Origin: Hansfordia pulvinata
Lineage: Eukaryota; Ascomycota; Sordariomycetes; Xylariales
DNA length: 64,000 nucleotides
Direction of reading: 5' to 3'
NCBI GenBank assembly: GCA_006538405.1
Contig: BJKQ01000003.1
Span: 2,790,001 to 2,854,000 of the forward strand
In this document: in pieces, positions 33,284-42,535 of the stretch
Position numbering within the stretch: the stretch's first letter is position 1
Layout: every line of letters begins with the position of its first letter
The notes under the pieces: model-generated
Told to the model about the DNA's origin: nothing
Databases searched by the model: none
Seen by the model: the letters and a program-made list of their open reading frames with translations, nothing else
Program-made: the position numbers and the translations under genes

Positions 33284-34345
33284 CTAAAACATGCATGGAT
33301 CTCCGAGGTAAGGTATGGCGCCCGACTTGTGATACTGGCAGCTGCAATCGAGGAGGGTCACATCGAGTCCGTGGCCCTCCCCGTCCCAGTACTTCTGGTG
33401 GATCGCCATGAGCGCCTGCTCCTCGCCGAGCATCCACCTGCACTTGCCGTGCTCGCGGCAGTGGTCGGCCAGGCTCTTGAGGCGGTCCCAGAAGCCCTCG
33501 TCCTTGGCGAGCCGCCGGTAGTCCTCGGTGGTGAAGAGGCTGCGGATGTCGGCAAAGTCCTCGTTCCAGCCGAAGGTGCGGCGGCGCAGGGCCTTGCCGA
33601 GCGGGCCGGGCGCGGAGAGGACGCAGCCGTAGATGTCGACGAGGGCGCCGAGCATGCTGCGCTTGACCTCGTACTTCTTCTTGCGCCGCCAGCCGCTGTG
33701 GACGTCCTCGAGGCACTCCTCTATGAAGAAGCCGATCTGGTCGGCGAAGCCCAGCTGCATGCCCTCGCTGCGGTGCTGCCAGCCGTGGGTCTGCTCCCGG
33801 ACCTTGTCCACCGTCGGGCGGTGGGCGTCCCAGGCCGGGGGAGGGGCCTTCTTCTTGGCGGCGGCGGCGGCCTTGGCCTTACTGACGGTCTGGGCCGCGT
33901 CCCGGTACAGGGCGGCGTCCTTGCCCAGGGCTTTTGTGAGCAGCGACTTGAGCTGTGCTGGAGAGCAGGAGCTGACCAGCTCCTCGATGGCCTGCGGGGT
34001 GGGGGGAGCGGTCTGCGGAGTGGAGGAGGGAGTGACGGATGCGGAGGCGGAGGCGGAGGCGGAGGCGGAGGGCCGAGGCACGGCGGCTGGGGCGGATGAC
34101 TGAGAGACGGAGGCAGGGGCGGAGGCGGGGACAGACAACGGTGGAGCCGCGAGTAAAGAGCCACTCGAAGTCGCCGGCGCCGGCCTGCTGTCATCTACGG
34201 ATGGCCGAGAGGTGGCAGCAGAGGGTGGCGCAGCTGTGGCCGAGGGGCTGCTCGAGGCGGCCGGCGTTGGCGTGCTGGCGACGGCGGAGGGTTGGGCGGG
34301 CTCGAGAGCCTCTGTCCGCTGTCTCTTTGCTGGCGGTTGACTCAT
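33284..34345 (-). CDS. Nuclear-type protein of an unrecognised family, member A
   Basis: A 353-residue intronless protein. It starts MSQPPAKRQRTE, a short NLS-like basic motif, followed by about 110 residues of Pro/Ser/Ala-rich linker with (SA)n repeats. The ordered part begins at about residue 115 with IEELVSSCSPAQLKSLLTKA and DAALYRDAAQTVSKAKAA, then WDAHRPTVDKVREQTHGW, FADQIGFFIEECLEDVHSGW and RRTFGWNEDFADIRSLFTTE, ending with Cys residues in LLDCSCQYHKSGAIPYLGD. The same order of elements is found in the protein encoded at 35224-36213 on the opposite strand, so the two are probably paralogues. The family is not recognised; a nuclear role is inferred only from the basic motif. Confidence 0.7.
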   Translation of the reverse strand: MSQPPAKRQRTEALEPAQPSAVASTPTPAASSSPSATAAPPSAATSRPSVDDSRPAPATSSGSLLAAPPLSVPASAPASVSQSSAPAAVPRPSASASASASASVTPSSTPQTAPPTPQAIEELVSSCSPAQLKSLLTKALGKDAALYRDAAQTVSKAKAAAAAKKKAPPPAWDAHRPTVDKVREQTHGWQHRSEGMQLGFADQIGFFIEECLEDVHSGWRRKKKYEVKRSMLGALVDIYGCVLSAPGPLGKALRRRTFGWNEDFADIRSLFTTEDYRRLAKDEGFWDRLKSLADHCREHGKCRWMLGEEQALMAIHQKYWDGEGHGLDVTLLDCSCQYHKSGAIPYLGDPCMF

Positions 34346-35223
34346 GGCGATGTGGGACGTGAAGATGAGGACTCAAGTGACGGGTGGCCGGGCCGAGTTG
34401 AGTCTCAAGAAAGGAAGGAGTTGCTTGAGTCTGGTGAGACTTGTTGGAGGGGTTGACAAGAGAGATGGATGCGTGGGGTGGACGTACGAGTACTCGTACA
34501 TAGGTAGGTATTCTGCCACGAGCGGCGACGCGTGCACGATAGCGCCACCAGACGCGCTTCTGATAGATAGGTACCGTAGGCACCGTACATACGCGTGCGA
34601 CCTGCACCCCTATTCGAGGTACATGAATGTACAGAGTACCTACATAACGGAGGTATGAAGAGCCCGAATCGGCCATGTTGCCGGTGTTCAAAGTGACGTC
34701 TGCGCGGCTTCATTCAATTCACTGCACACGGCTTGATTGAAACAGGAAAAGGTTATCACAACAGCCTGTGTCGCTACTACGGTTGACGGCCCGTGACAAG
34801 CTGGACAGAAACGCGCCTTGGTCGACGCGGTTTGTTCACGCGTCTGGCGCGACGGTGCGAACGAAGGGAAACCGTGATAAGGATTAGCTCATGACACTGA
34901 CCAAAGAGTACTGAAGCGACAAGTCTGGCGCAAGATTTGACAGAATTGCTTTTCGACGGGTGGTGGAGCGGCTCATCCCCTGTCTCCAAGTGAATATATG
35001 GAGCAAATGCTGTAGGCTCATTCGTAATAGGGGAGACGCGTGCAACGCGTCCGGTGCAGTCAGCACGCGTAGTATACAGCTCGATAACCCCCAATGTGAT
35101 CGGGGTCGGTCTCCGTGAATTTGTGTTCTCTACGCACACATACATGTCCCAGGCAGAAACATCATCCCGCCAGCTCTTCACCTTCGCCATCAGAGTCTCT
35201 ACGAGTTGAAAGTTCTGAGCGCC
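34346..35223. promoter_or_regulatory. Shared intergenic region of the divergent paralogue pair
   Basis: An 878-bp space between the two start codons. It holds a perfect 16-bp palindrome (34484-34499) and TAGGTAGGTA/TAGGTACC elements (34501-34580, 34617-34645). It is likely to carry both promoters; no TATA box is clear. Confidence 0.45.
34484..34499. promoter_or_regulatory. 16-bp perfect palindrome GTACGAGTACTCGTAC
   Basis: Perfect inverted repeat in the divergent promoter region, about 140 bp upstream of member A. Possible site for a dimeric regulator, or simply a copy of the dispersed TACGAGTA element. Confidence 0.6.
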
Positions 35224-36213
35224 ATGGAAGGACCCCCGGCCAAGAAACAGCGTACGACCCCGCCGCCGACCATGCCGCCGGGGCCCGGGTCCGTCGTCCC
35301 CTATGGCGCGCCCAACACACAGCCACCGGTGGCTGCGCCTGCGCCTCCCGCGGCGGCGACTACTACGACAGCAGCCCCGGGTCTGGCGCCGGCGCCGGGA
35401 GCAGCACCGCCGGCGGCCGTCGAGTGGGTGCTCCGCAACCTGCCGGCCGAGCGGCTGGTGGCCCTGCTCTCGAGCGGGCTGGCGCGGGACCCGGCGCTGA
35501 TGCAGGAGGCCGTGGACATGGTGGCGCGGCACCGGGCTGCCGAGGCCGCGCGCCCGCCGCCCCCGCCCGTTACCTTCGAGGCCCTGGCGCAAAAAGCCCT
35601 GCGGACGCTCGACGGCGACTTCTACCGCGGCGGCGGCGACCAGATGGACGAAGGGATGGAGATCGGGACCGACGTCGAGGCCATCCTCGAGGCCATCGCC
35701 CGGCAGACGCCGGCCTCGGCGCCCTGGGCGACCAAGAAGAGCGCGGTCGACACGTTCTTCATCGTCTTCCACGAGGGCGTCGACGTCGGCGAGGGCGTGG
35801 GCCGCCAGGTCCGGCAGTCCTTTGTCATGTGGGGCCGCAGCTTCCTGGCCGTCCTCGCCGCCTTCTCCGAGGACGAGTTCGCCCGACTGGCCGCGGACCG
35901 GGCCTTCGTGGCGGCCTTCGCGGCCATGCGGAGGCATTGCAGGAACTTCGCCATCCACGACTGGAGCGAGGAGGATATCGACGACGTCGAGGACCCAGAG
36001 TGGCTGGGCGACGTGCGCGTGAACCGGCTCGAGGCTGTAGGGAAGGAGCAGAAGGCGGCGGACGAGGACATGGCGGCGGACGAGGAGAGGGCGCGAAGAG
36101 GCGAACAGCAGCACGGCCTAGGGTTCCCGAACGGCACTGCGGGCATCGAGGCTCGAAAGGCGCCGGCGGGGTATTATGCGCCGACGCAGAACGGGCCCAT
36201 CGTGATTGAATGA
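35224..36213 (+). CDS. Nuclear-type protein of an unrecognised family, member B
   Basis: A 329-residue intronless protein starting MEGPPAKKQRTTPPP, with the same NLS-like start as member A, then a Pro/Ala/Thr-rich linker to about residue 65. The ordered region has VEWVLRNLPAERLVALLSSG and DPALMQEAVDMVARHRAAEA, aligning with member A, then FEALAQKALRTLDGDFYRGG, VDTFFIVFHEGVDVGEGVG, MWGRSFLAVLAAFSEDEFAR and FAAMRRHCRNFAIHDWSEED. A Lys/Glu/Ala-rich helix and the tail GYYAPTQNGPIVIE follow. The ATG at 35224 (GCGCCATGG) has the best context; an in-frame ATG at 35206 adds six residues. It is transcribed divergently from member A. No enzyme motif is seen. Confidence 0.7.
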   Translation: MEGPPAKKQRTTPPPTMPPGPGSVVPYGAPNTQPPVAAPAPPAAATTTTAAPGLAPAPGAAPPAAVEWVLRNLPAERLVALLSSGLARDPALMQEAVDMVARHRAAEAARPPPPPVTFEALAQKALRTLDGDFYRGGGDQMDEGMEIGTDVEAILEAIARQTPASAPWATKKSAVDTFFIVFHEGVDVGEGVGRQVRQSFVMWGRSFLAVLAAFSEDEFARLAADRAFVAAFAAMRRHCRNFAIHDWSEEDIDDVEDPEWLGDVRVNRLEAVGKEQKAADEDMAADEERARRGEQQHGLGFPNGTAGIEARKAPAGYYAPTQNGPIVIE

Positions 36214-36639
36214 GGGACCCCTAAGCTCTCCAGGTTACTGTCAACGCAGTCGAACGATCGCTACTCAATCACACCCTCTTCTATCTTCTACAATCGAACA
36301 CCCAGCCATGTTACCAAACACGAGAGGACAGACACAGCAGTGCCGGGCATGTGAACCTGAATCTCAGCCTACTACCGTGTGTGCTGTTCAAGACCCGGTC
36401 TGATACACTGTCATGAGGGAAACAGTATCTATGCGGCCCGCGCGACGCCCGCGCTCGCTCAGCCAACGTCGGTTCACAAAGGCACTCTGAACACCCATCC
36501 CAGACCCTCAACACCACGCACCGCCAGCAAATCTACTTAAGATAGGGGGACGCTGTTCCAACGTCGATACCATGAACCCGCAGATCACGAACCCACCGCT
36601 CCCAGATCGGCCCCATTATCAACATTGTCAATATCGTCA

Positions 36640-36670
<31 letters not shown>

Positions 36671-36677
36671 TATCACC
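36214..36677. other. Intergenic with (CAT)n microsatellite
   Basis: No gene. An (ATC)n run at about 36640-36670 lies directly before the ATG of the next gene. Confidence 0.5.
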
Positions 36678-37040
36678 ATGCCCTCGCACTGGAACCCGGT
36701 CACCGGCGGCCTCCAGCGCCTGCCCCCTCCCGTGGACGGCCCACCTCCTCCCCGCTCTGCTGGGCAGCGGCAGCAGCCGCCGCCGGTCCCGGCCCCGAGG
36801 CCCCGCAGCCCGAGGAACGGGAACAAGGCCAAGGAGAGGGGCGCCGGGCAGCCAATCCGGGCGTGCGAGTGCCCACGCAACTGCGACCCGGCGGGCGGAC
36901 AGCGGCAGCCCTGCCGGGGCGCGGCCGAGCGGGACAGCGGGCGGTGCGCCTGGTGCCGGAAGCACTGCGTCGGCGGCGGCGGCGGTGAGCAGTCTCCTGC
37001 CAAGCAGGCCGGAAAGGAGCAGAAGCAACAGAAGCAACAG

Positions 37041-37073
<33 letters not shown>

Positions 37074-37175
37074 GCCGCTGATCAGCGTGGGATGAAGCCG
37101 GAGAGGCAGCCGGACAAGAACCCGGCGCGCGACCGGCCGTGGACCAAAGTAGACCGGCGCCAAAAGAAGACTTGA
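36678..37175 (+). CDS. Cys-cluster and poly-Q protein, unrecognised
   Basis: A 165-residue open frame starting MPSHWNPVTGGLQRLPPPVD in a good context (TATCACCATGC). Residues 60-98 hold a seven-Cys cluster (RACECPRNCDPAGGQRQPC, then RCAWCRKHC), with spacing CxC-x3-C-x8-C-x10-C-x2-C-x3-C, which could bind metal. A Lys/Gln-rich and poly-Gln stretch follows (CAG repeats at 37042-37071), then a basic tail KVDRRQKKT. There is no signal peptide, so the cluster is probably intracellular. It resembles no family I recognise. Low-complexity composition leaves doubt that it is expressed. Confidence 0.45.
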
Positions 37176-37692
37176 GACGTGACAGTGACGGTGGAGCGTG
37201 GCCAGCAATATCGTACCTACGCTTCAGGCGCAGTCGCCCACGATCAGACAACCACTGCATTGATGTAGGTACTACAGATAGGACAGAGGGACGGGTGAGG
37301 AAGGGTCTCTGGGAAGTAACACCTGTAGCGCCACCGGCAGTCATCTATTTACGTGTCACGTGTTATGGTAAGTGAATCAGGTGCTTGTAGACATGTCCGA
37401 CATTCACATTGAAATTCATCATATCTTCTACTTGAATAAGTAATGAATCGGTAGTCTTGAAGTCGACTTTCGCTTGTTGGACGTACATACATATACCGGC
37501 GTATGTGGGGGGGCTTGAATTTGGTAGTGGTGGTGTCTGACGCACACTAACAACGTCGAACACCACAAGTCATCCGACTGGACTGCCTCGTCATCCCAAA
37601 CAGCCCCTCTTCACACCCTCTCTCGCGCCGTGCTGTGCGACTCGCACACACACACACACAAACATTTACCCCCTTCATTCCGACAGGACGCC
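37176..37692. other. Intergenic / oxygenase promoter region
   Basis: No gene. A (CA)n run at 37645-37661 lies just upstream of the next ATG. Confidence 0.45.
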
Positions 37693-37978
37693 ATGGCCAC
37701 AGACGACGAAGACGCCGCCGCCGCCTCCAAGATACCCCTGGTCGACTTCGCGGGGTGGTCGTCTGCGCCGCCCGGGACGCCCCAGGAGGAGCGGCGGCGG
37801 AGGCGGCGCGCGGTGGCGGGCGAGCTGGCGGGCGCGTGCCGGCGGGTCGGGTTCGCGTACGTCACGAACCACGGGGTGCCGCCCGAGGCGGTCGAGGCGG
37901 CGTTCGGCTGGTCGCGCCGCTTCTTCGCGCTGCCGGCCGAGGACAAGAGGCTGGCCTCGCGCCCTGGTCTGTTCTCTT

Positions 37979-38011
<33 letters not shown>

Positions 38012-39191
38012 ATCTCTCCCCCTCTCCGACGACCACAGGCTTGGTGAGCTGGAAGAGGATAGATATGTCGGGGATGTATGTATTTTGCTGACCATGTGAT
38101 GGTGATGTGGCTCCCCCCTCCAGCCCCCGACGTCTACAGGGGCTACTCGTGGCCCGGCCTGGAGAAGGTGTCGCAGACCATCTACGCCGCCGAGGGCGAG
38201 GAGGACAAGATGGCCGAGAGCCGCAAGGTCCAGGACGTAAAGGTAGGTGCCCATGAAAGGCTTACTCTATTCATAGGCGTCACCTTGTCACCACCTCCCG
38301 ACATCTTTCATCACCACAGCTGACCTCCCTCCAGGAGAGCTTCGACATCGGGCCCGACGGGTACGCCCCGCAGCCGATGGTGTGGCCGCCGGAGGACGCG
38401 CTGCCCGCCCTCTCCGGCTTCCGCCCCTTCATGGCCGGCTTCTTCGCGCGCTGCCACGCCGCCGCCGCGGAGCTGCTGCGCGCCCTGGCCCTGGGCCTCG
38501 GCCTCGACGACGAGGACCACTTCGTCCGCCTGCACCTCCCGCGGGGAGACAACTGCCAGCTTCGCCTGCTGCACTACCCGCCCGTCGAGGTGGCCAGGCT
38601 GGCCGCGGGCGGTGCGGGCGACAGCGGCGGCGGCGATCGCGGCGATCACGGCGATCGCGTCGCCCGCATGGACGCCCACTCCGACTGGGGCTCCGTCACG
38701 ATCCTCTTCCAGGACGACTGCGGCGGCCTGCAGGTCGAGGACCCCGCGCGGCCGGGGCGCTTCGTCGACGCCGGGCCCGTCGAGGGCGCCCTGATTATGA
38801 ATGTCGGGGACCTCCTCATGAGGTGGACTAACGGTGAGCTCTTTTTTTTTTCTTTCTTCCTCCCCCCCCCAACCCGTATTCAACCAATCTTGAGAAACCA
38901 GACATCCGAGGCCCTTGGCTGAACAGACATGCTCTCCCAGACCACCTCAAGTCGACGCTGCACCGCGTCGCGGTTCCGCCGCCGCGCGGGTGCGAGCCGG
39001 CGGACGACGGGACGCTGATGACGCGCCCGCGTTACTCGATCCCCTTCTTCGCGACGCCGGCCCCGGACGCCGTCGTCGAGTGCCTGCCGGCGTACGTGAG
39101 CAGCGCCGGCGACGACGAGAGGCCCGCCAGGTACGCCCCCGTCACGCAGGCCGAGTACCTGCGGATGCGCGTCCGGGGCCAGTACCAGTGA
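37693..39191 (+). CDS. 2-oxoglutarate/Fe(II)-dependent oxygenase
   Basis: Exons 37693-37966, 38124-38242, 38335-38833 and 38941-39191, giving 1143 nt and 380 residues with all junctions in frame. Like isopenicillin-N-synthase-type dioxygenases it has an N-terminal DIOX_N-like region (IPLVDFAGW, RVGFAYVTNHGVP), the RGYSWPGLEKVSQ segment and a jelly-roll core. The iron ligands are HSD (His246, Asp248) in DAHSDWGSVTILFQDD and His305 in STLHRV; Arg328 and Ser330 in RYSIPFF would bind 2-oxoglutarate. The substrate is unknown; this class oxidises small molecules in fungal secondary metabolism. Intron 1 contains a (CA)n microsatellite at 37985-38010, and a Gly/Asp-rich insert (about residues 226-242) precedes the iron site. 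The 3' end lies 8 bp from the end of the converging nucleotidyltransferase-like gene. Confidence 0.88.
37985..38010. repeat. (CA)n microsatellite in intron 1 of the oxygenase
   Basis: Perfect CA run inside intron 37967-38123. Confidence 0.9.
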
Positions 39192-39199
39192 CGTGGCAT

Positions 39200-39820
39200 C
39201 TACCCTAAAAGCTGCATCGCAGCTTTTTCATTCTTAACGCCCAAAAGAGCGACCAAGATGAGGGCATCCCAAAGCCCTAATGCTGCGTCAGCAGCGGCGC
39301 GAACGTTCCCCACTTCTTCCTCATCCAGCTCAGGGAGGACTTCGTTCCTCTGGGCCGCCTGATGCAAAAGCCAGCGGAAGTCGTACGCCTCCCTCTCCGT
39401 CCCTCGCTCAACCACAGTAGCGGCTCTAAGCCGCAAGAGGTCCGCAATGGACGCGACAGATCCCTCGAAGAAGGGCTCGACGACCCAAATGCGCTCTATG
39501 GGGTCCAGCCCCATCTCCAACAGGTCCACGCGCACCCGGAACCCCTCGGGGGCGTCGTAGGCAACCATGCCGTCCGCCTCTAAACTGAAGCCGAGGGACC
39601 CGGCTTGCGCCCCTTCCTAGATGTCGATCATGGCTTCGGGAGGGGCCGCAATGTCCACGTCCTCGGTATAGCGATCCGAGCCGTGGGCAGCACTGGCGGC
39701 CCCGCCAACCAAAACGACGCGCTGGCGCAAGTCGAGCCGAACGAGAGACACTGCTGCTTTGAAGCAGCGAAGAAGCGCACTGCGCATGGATGCCGTCATA
39801 ATTTTGTTTGAGCGCGGCAT
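39200..39820 (-). pseudogene. Nucleotidyltransferase-like gene with one in-frame stop
   Basis: The first 67 codons (39820-39620) end in RVVLVGGAASAAHGS, then DRYTEDVDIAAPPEAMIDI: the GG...GS...T-DVD pattern of the nucleotidyltransferase fold (as in MNT/AbiEii-type and related families). A TAG at 39619-39617 interrupts it. The same frame then continues without a break for another 138 codons (GSLGFSLEADGMVAYDAPEG, VRVDLLEMGLDPIERIW, AYDFRWLLHQAAQ) to a stop at 39202-39200. In total the frame spans 207 codons including both stops. Conversion of CAG to TAG is the type of change that repeat-induced point mutation makes, but a single event cannot prove it. Alternatives are stop-codon readthrough, or a functional N-terminal fragment. 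Confidence 0.6.
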
Positions 39821-40352
39821 GATGACAATGAACAGCTAAACGATGACGTTACGTTAGCAGTCTGGGTGGCTACGGCGCATGCGGATTGTGAGATTCGCGC
39901 AAGGTGACGGGGTGAGAGAGTGATTCAAGTACCGGGCAACACCAATAAGCCAATGCTCTTAGAGATGGATGGGAATATTTATGATGCCGATGATGGATAT
40001 TCTGTAAGCCTCACTACACGTGTAAACACGATAAGACTGCTGGCTTCTTGCGAAAGGCCTACGTACGATGGTTGTCAACAATCATCAAACGTATTTTACA
40101 TACTTACTTTGCATGCTATGGCCGAGGTCGCTCTGCAGCATGTAGTTGGCAGCATATTGCAGAAGAGCTGGAACGACGCGCAGCCTGCGTTGGGCGTAAC
40201 TTTTGGCTTGCATGATGCCGGATTTACCTTTCGTTTAATTATGGCCTTTATACAAGCCTAAGCCTCTCTGTTCCCTCTTTTGTCCCCTTCCTGAATTTCC
40301 ATCAAATATCTGCTTTTACGTCTCTCTCTCCCTCTCTCTCTCCTTCTCCTTT

Positions 40353-40389
<37 letters not shown>

Positions 40390-40398
40390 CAACCACCA
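39821..40398. other. Intergenic, phosphoesterase promoter with CT/CA/AT microsatellites
   Basis: No gene. (CT)n at 40320-40348, (CA)n at 40353-40379 and (AT)n at 40380-40389 lie within 80 bp of the phosphoesterase ATG. Confidence 0.5.
40353..40389. repeat. (CA)n(AT)n compound microsatellite
   Basis: CA run followed directly by AT repeats; the AT part could also serve as a TATA element for the downstream gene. Confidence 0.85.
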
Positions 40399-41373
40399 AT
40401 GATATCGAAGATGACTTTAACTTGCAAGACCAGATTCCTCATCATCTCCGACACCCATGGCCACTCCTTACCTCCCTCCTTAACGCCCAGCCAACCATTC
40501 GATGTCGTCGTGCACTGCGGTGACCTAACACAGCACTCTAAGATAAGTGAGTTCCACGCTGCACTAGGTTTACTGCGAGGACTTAACGCGCCCCTGAAGC
40601 TCGTCATCGCCGGAAACCACGACTTCTCCCTCGACCAGGCTGCCTTCGCCTCCAAGATACGCGAATTTGAGAGAATCAGCGGGGACAAAACCCTTGAGCC
40701 GGACTTGATCAGTAAAGAGTACGGCCAGGGTATATATACCACGTACCCCGAGGTGCGCAAGCTCCTTGATGACGCCAAGTCTGACGGTATCATCTTCCTG
40801 GACGAGGGCACATATACCTTTAACCTTGTTAACGGCTCCCGACTTAAGGTATATGCGAGTCCATATACCCCGTCCACGGACGCGTGGGGATTCAACTACG
40901 CCAACGACCACACCTTTGATATTGAAGCAGGAACGGACATGGTCATCACGCATGGCCCGCCGCGCGGCATCATGGACGTGGCCGCGGACAAGCGCCGGGT
41001 CGGCTGCCCCCAGCTGTTCGCCGCCGTCGCCCGCGCGCGGCCACAAGTCCACTGCTTTGGCCACGTTCACGGCGGCTGGGGCGCCAGGCGGGCATGTTGG
41101 CGGCCCAACATCTCCGAAGCACCCTCACACTTCGCCGACATCGACCACGGGCGATCGCGCGTTATCGCCACCCTCGCTAAGAAGCTCGAGGGGCCGGCAC
41201 TCGAGCGCTGCAGGGAGCAGCGGTACTGCGAGGCGTTGGTACCCGAGGACGGCGCTGAGGTGGAAGGAGACAGCACCCTGTTCGTCAACGCATCGCTCGA
41301 GGAGGACGGCGACCTGACCCAATTCCCCTGGCTCGTGACCCTCGACCTGCCAGCGGCCACCGTCTCCAGCTGA
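40399..41373 (+). CDS. Calcineurin-like metallophosphoesterase
   Basis: A 324-residue intronless protein with all metallophosphoesterase metal-binding motifs: SDTHGH (block D-x-H), VVHCGDLTQ (GD), VIAGNHDFS (GNHD), VITHGPP (H) and CFGHVHGGWG (GHxH). The layout matches the cytosolic 239FB/MPPED-like phosphoesterases found in many fungi, which are hydrolases of phosphomonoesters or phosphodiesters; the natural substrate is unknown. No signal peptide or membrane segment. The ATG at 40399 is followed by another in frame at 40411. The first half uses more A/T-ending codons than the second. Confidence 0.88.
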   Translation: MISKMTLTCKTRFLIISDTHGHSLPPSLTPSQPFDVVVHCGDLTQHSKISEFHAALGLLRGLNAPLKLVIAGNHDFSLDQAAFASKIREFERISGDKTLEPDLISKEYGQGIYTTYPEVRKLLDDAKSDGIIFLDEGTYTFNLVNGSRLKVYASPYTPSTDAWGFNYANDHTFDIEAGTDMVITHGPPRGIMDVAADKRRVGCPQLFAAVARARPQVHCFGHVHGGWGARRACWRPNISEAPSHFADIDHGRSRVIATLAKKLEGPALERCREQRYCEALVPEDGAEVEGDSTLFVNASLEEDGDLTQFPWLVTLDLPAATVSS

Positions 41374-41438
41374 AACCGCAGCGTTTATCATGACACCACC
41401 GTCGAGCACCCACACGGTCTGGTAAATTCGATGCGCGC

Positions 41439-41477
<39 letters not shown>

Positions 41478-41712
41478 CCTCTATACCTCCCACCTTCTGA
41501 CCTGAAACCGTCCATTCTAATAGCTTGACTAGGTATTTGCTGTATCAACTGCCCTTAATCTAGCCGGTATAGAAAGCACTTATCCATCAATAACAGACTG
41601 TTCAAGCCTTTATAATCTCCTCCATTTTGAAGCTCTGTCATGACACGCACCGACCAGCAGGTCACGAAGATCATGGAGTAGAAGTTGTTATATTCATGTT
41701 AGTACCTAGCTA
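41374..41712. other. Intergenic with (CA)n microsatellite
   Basis: (CA)n at 41443-41469 just after the phosphoesterase stop. No gene. Confidence 0.5.
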
Positions 41713-42096
41713 ATGTCACGACCTCAGGTATATACTTACAACGATGCTGAACGCGCCCGCGTTGGCGAGCTGCGATCTCGGTCCTTGGCCAGCGTTGTGC
41801 GGATCCTGCAGGCACACATTGACGGTGGACAAGACGTGCCGTTCTACACCAAGTTGCAAGACGTGCTGCGGGCCATTGTGGACAGAGAAATTAACCCACC
41901 CGCGTCGAAGGTGGACTTCGGTCGCAGCCCCGGTGCTGAGATCCACCGTCTCAATCAATACCATCTGGCAATGGTGATGACTTTCGAGCAACGCCTAAAG
42001 TTTCCCCTTCTCTTCAAGACGTCATACGTGGTGACGCACTGCGAAATCCCGATGCTGAAGAAGCCTGTCTACCACGGTGCTCCACGGAAGCAGTAG
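41713..42096 (+). CDS. Hypothetical protein, possibly truncated by a retroelement
   Basis: A 127-residue open frame with protein-like composition over its first 110 residues (AERARVGELRSRSLASVVRI, FYTKLQDVLRAIVDREINPP, IHRLNQYHLAMVMTFEQRLK). Its last 30 or so residues overlap, on the opposite strand, the degenerate end of a retroelement integrase, so the C-terminus may have been cut by insertion. No domain recognised. The opposite strand also has a short open frame here, so the coding strand is not certain. Confidence 0.3.
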   Translation: MSRPQVYTYNDAERARVGELRSRSLASVVRILQAHIDGGQDVPFYTKLQDVLRAIVDREINPPASKVDFGRSPGAEIHRLNQYHLAMVMTFEQRLKFPLLFKTSYVVTHCEIPMLKKPVYHGAPRKQ

Positions 42097-42535
42097 GAGT
42101 TTGCCTTCGATGATGGCACGAGAATCGCCGTGCATTGATGCGGGTCACTGCTGGCCCAATCTCGGTTGGCCATTGATTCAGTCCTTGGTACCCTCTCGTG
42201 GATGCCCATTGTCGTAACTGCATGATGATCAGCTGCACCTGATTCTCGACCAGGCCGTGGGACCAAGGTGAGTACACAGGTCCATGTGTGAGCCGTATGC
42301 CCTTTCCCTCAAAGTATGCGGTGATGAGCTGAGTCCGAAATCCATTGTCGCTAAATACCTCTCGCGGTCGGCCAAAGACCGGTAGCAGGTGTGCGTCCCA
42401 GAATGCCCATACCGATCGCCAGCTGCAGTCGGGCGTCCACACTGCCTGTACGTATCGGCTGAAGTAGTCAACAACGACGAGAATGTGTAGGTAGGTGTGG
42501 GCTTATCTGTAGGGACTGCGCCAGGCAGGTGTAAC
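42030..42535 (-). mobile_element. Ty3/Gypsy-type integrase relic
   Basis: On the minus strand, PTDKPTPTYTH leads, after a small indel near 42494, into ILVVVDYFSRYVQAVWTPD, then PVFGRPREVFSDNG and GPVYSPWSHGLVENQ. These are the three acidic positions of a retroviral-type integrase core (D of DYFSR, D of SDNG, E of VENQ), with about 33 residues between the second Asp and the Glu. The homology fades after NQWPTEIGPAVTRINARRF. No reverse transcriptase, protease or LTR is recognised nearby, so this is a fragment. The open frame of about 140 codons suggests moderate age. Confidence 0.75.

Noticed and set aside
33329..34099. A 256-codon plus-strand open frame opposite the member A gene
   Set aside because: Low-complexity Ala/Val/Gly shadow; the minus strand has the NLS-like start and matches member B.
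34777..36114. A 445-codon minus-strand open frame opposite the member B gene
   Set aside because: Its composition (Arg/Gly/His-rich) is that of an antisense shadow; the plus strand shares motifs with the paralogue.
37967..38123. A 5-nt microexon inside intron 1 of the oxygenase gene
   Set aside because: A CACAG|GCTTG|GTGAGC arrangement is present, but including it breaks the frame unless a poor donor is used; a single intron gives the expected family length.
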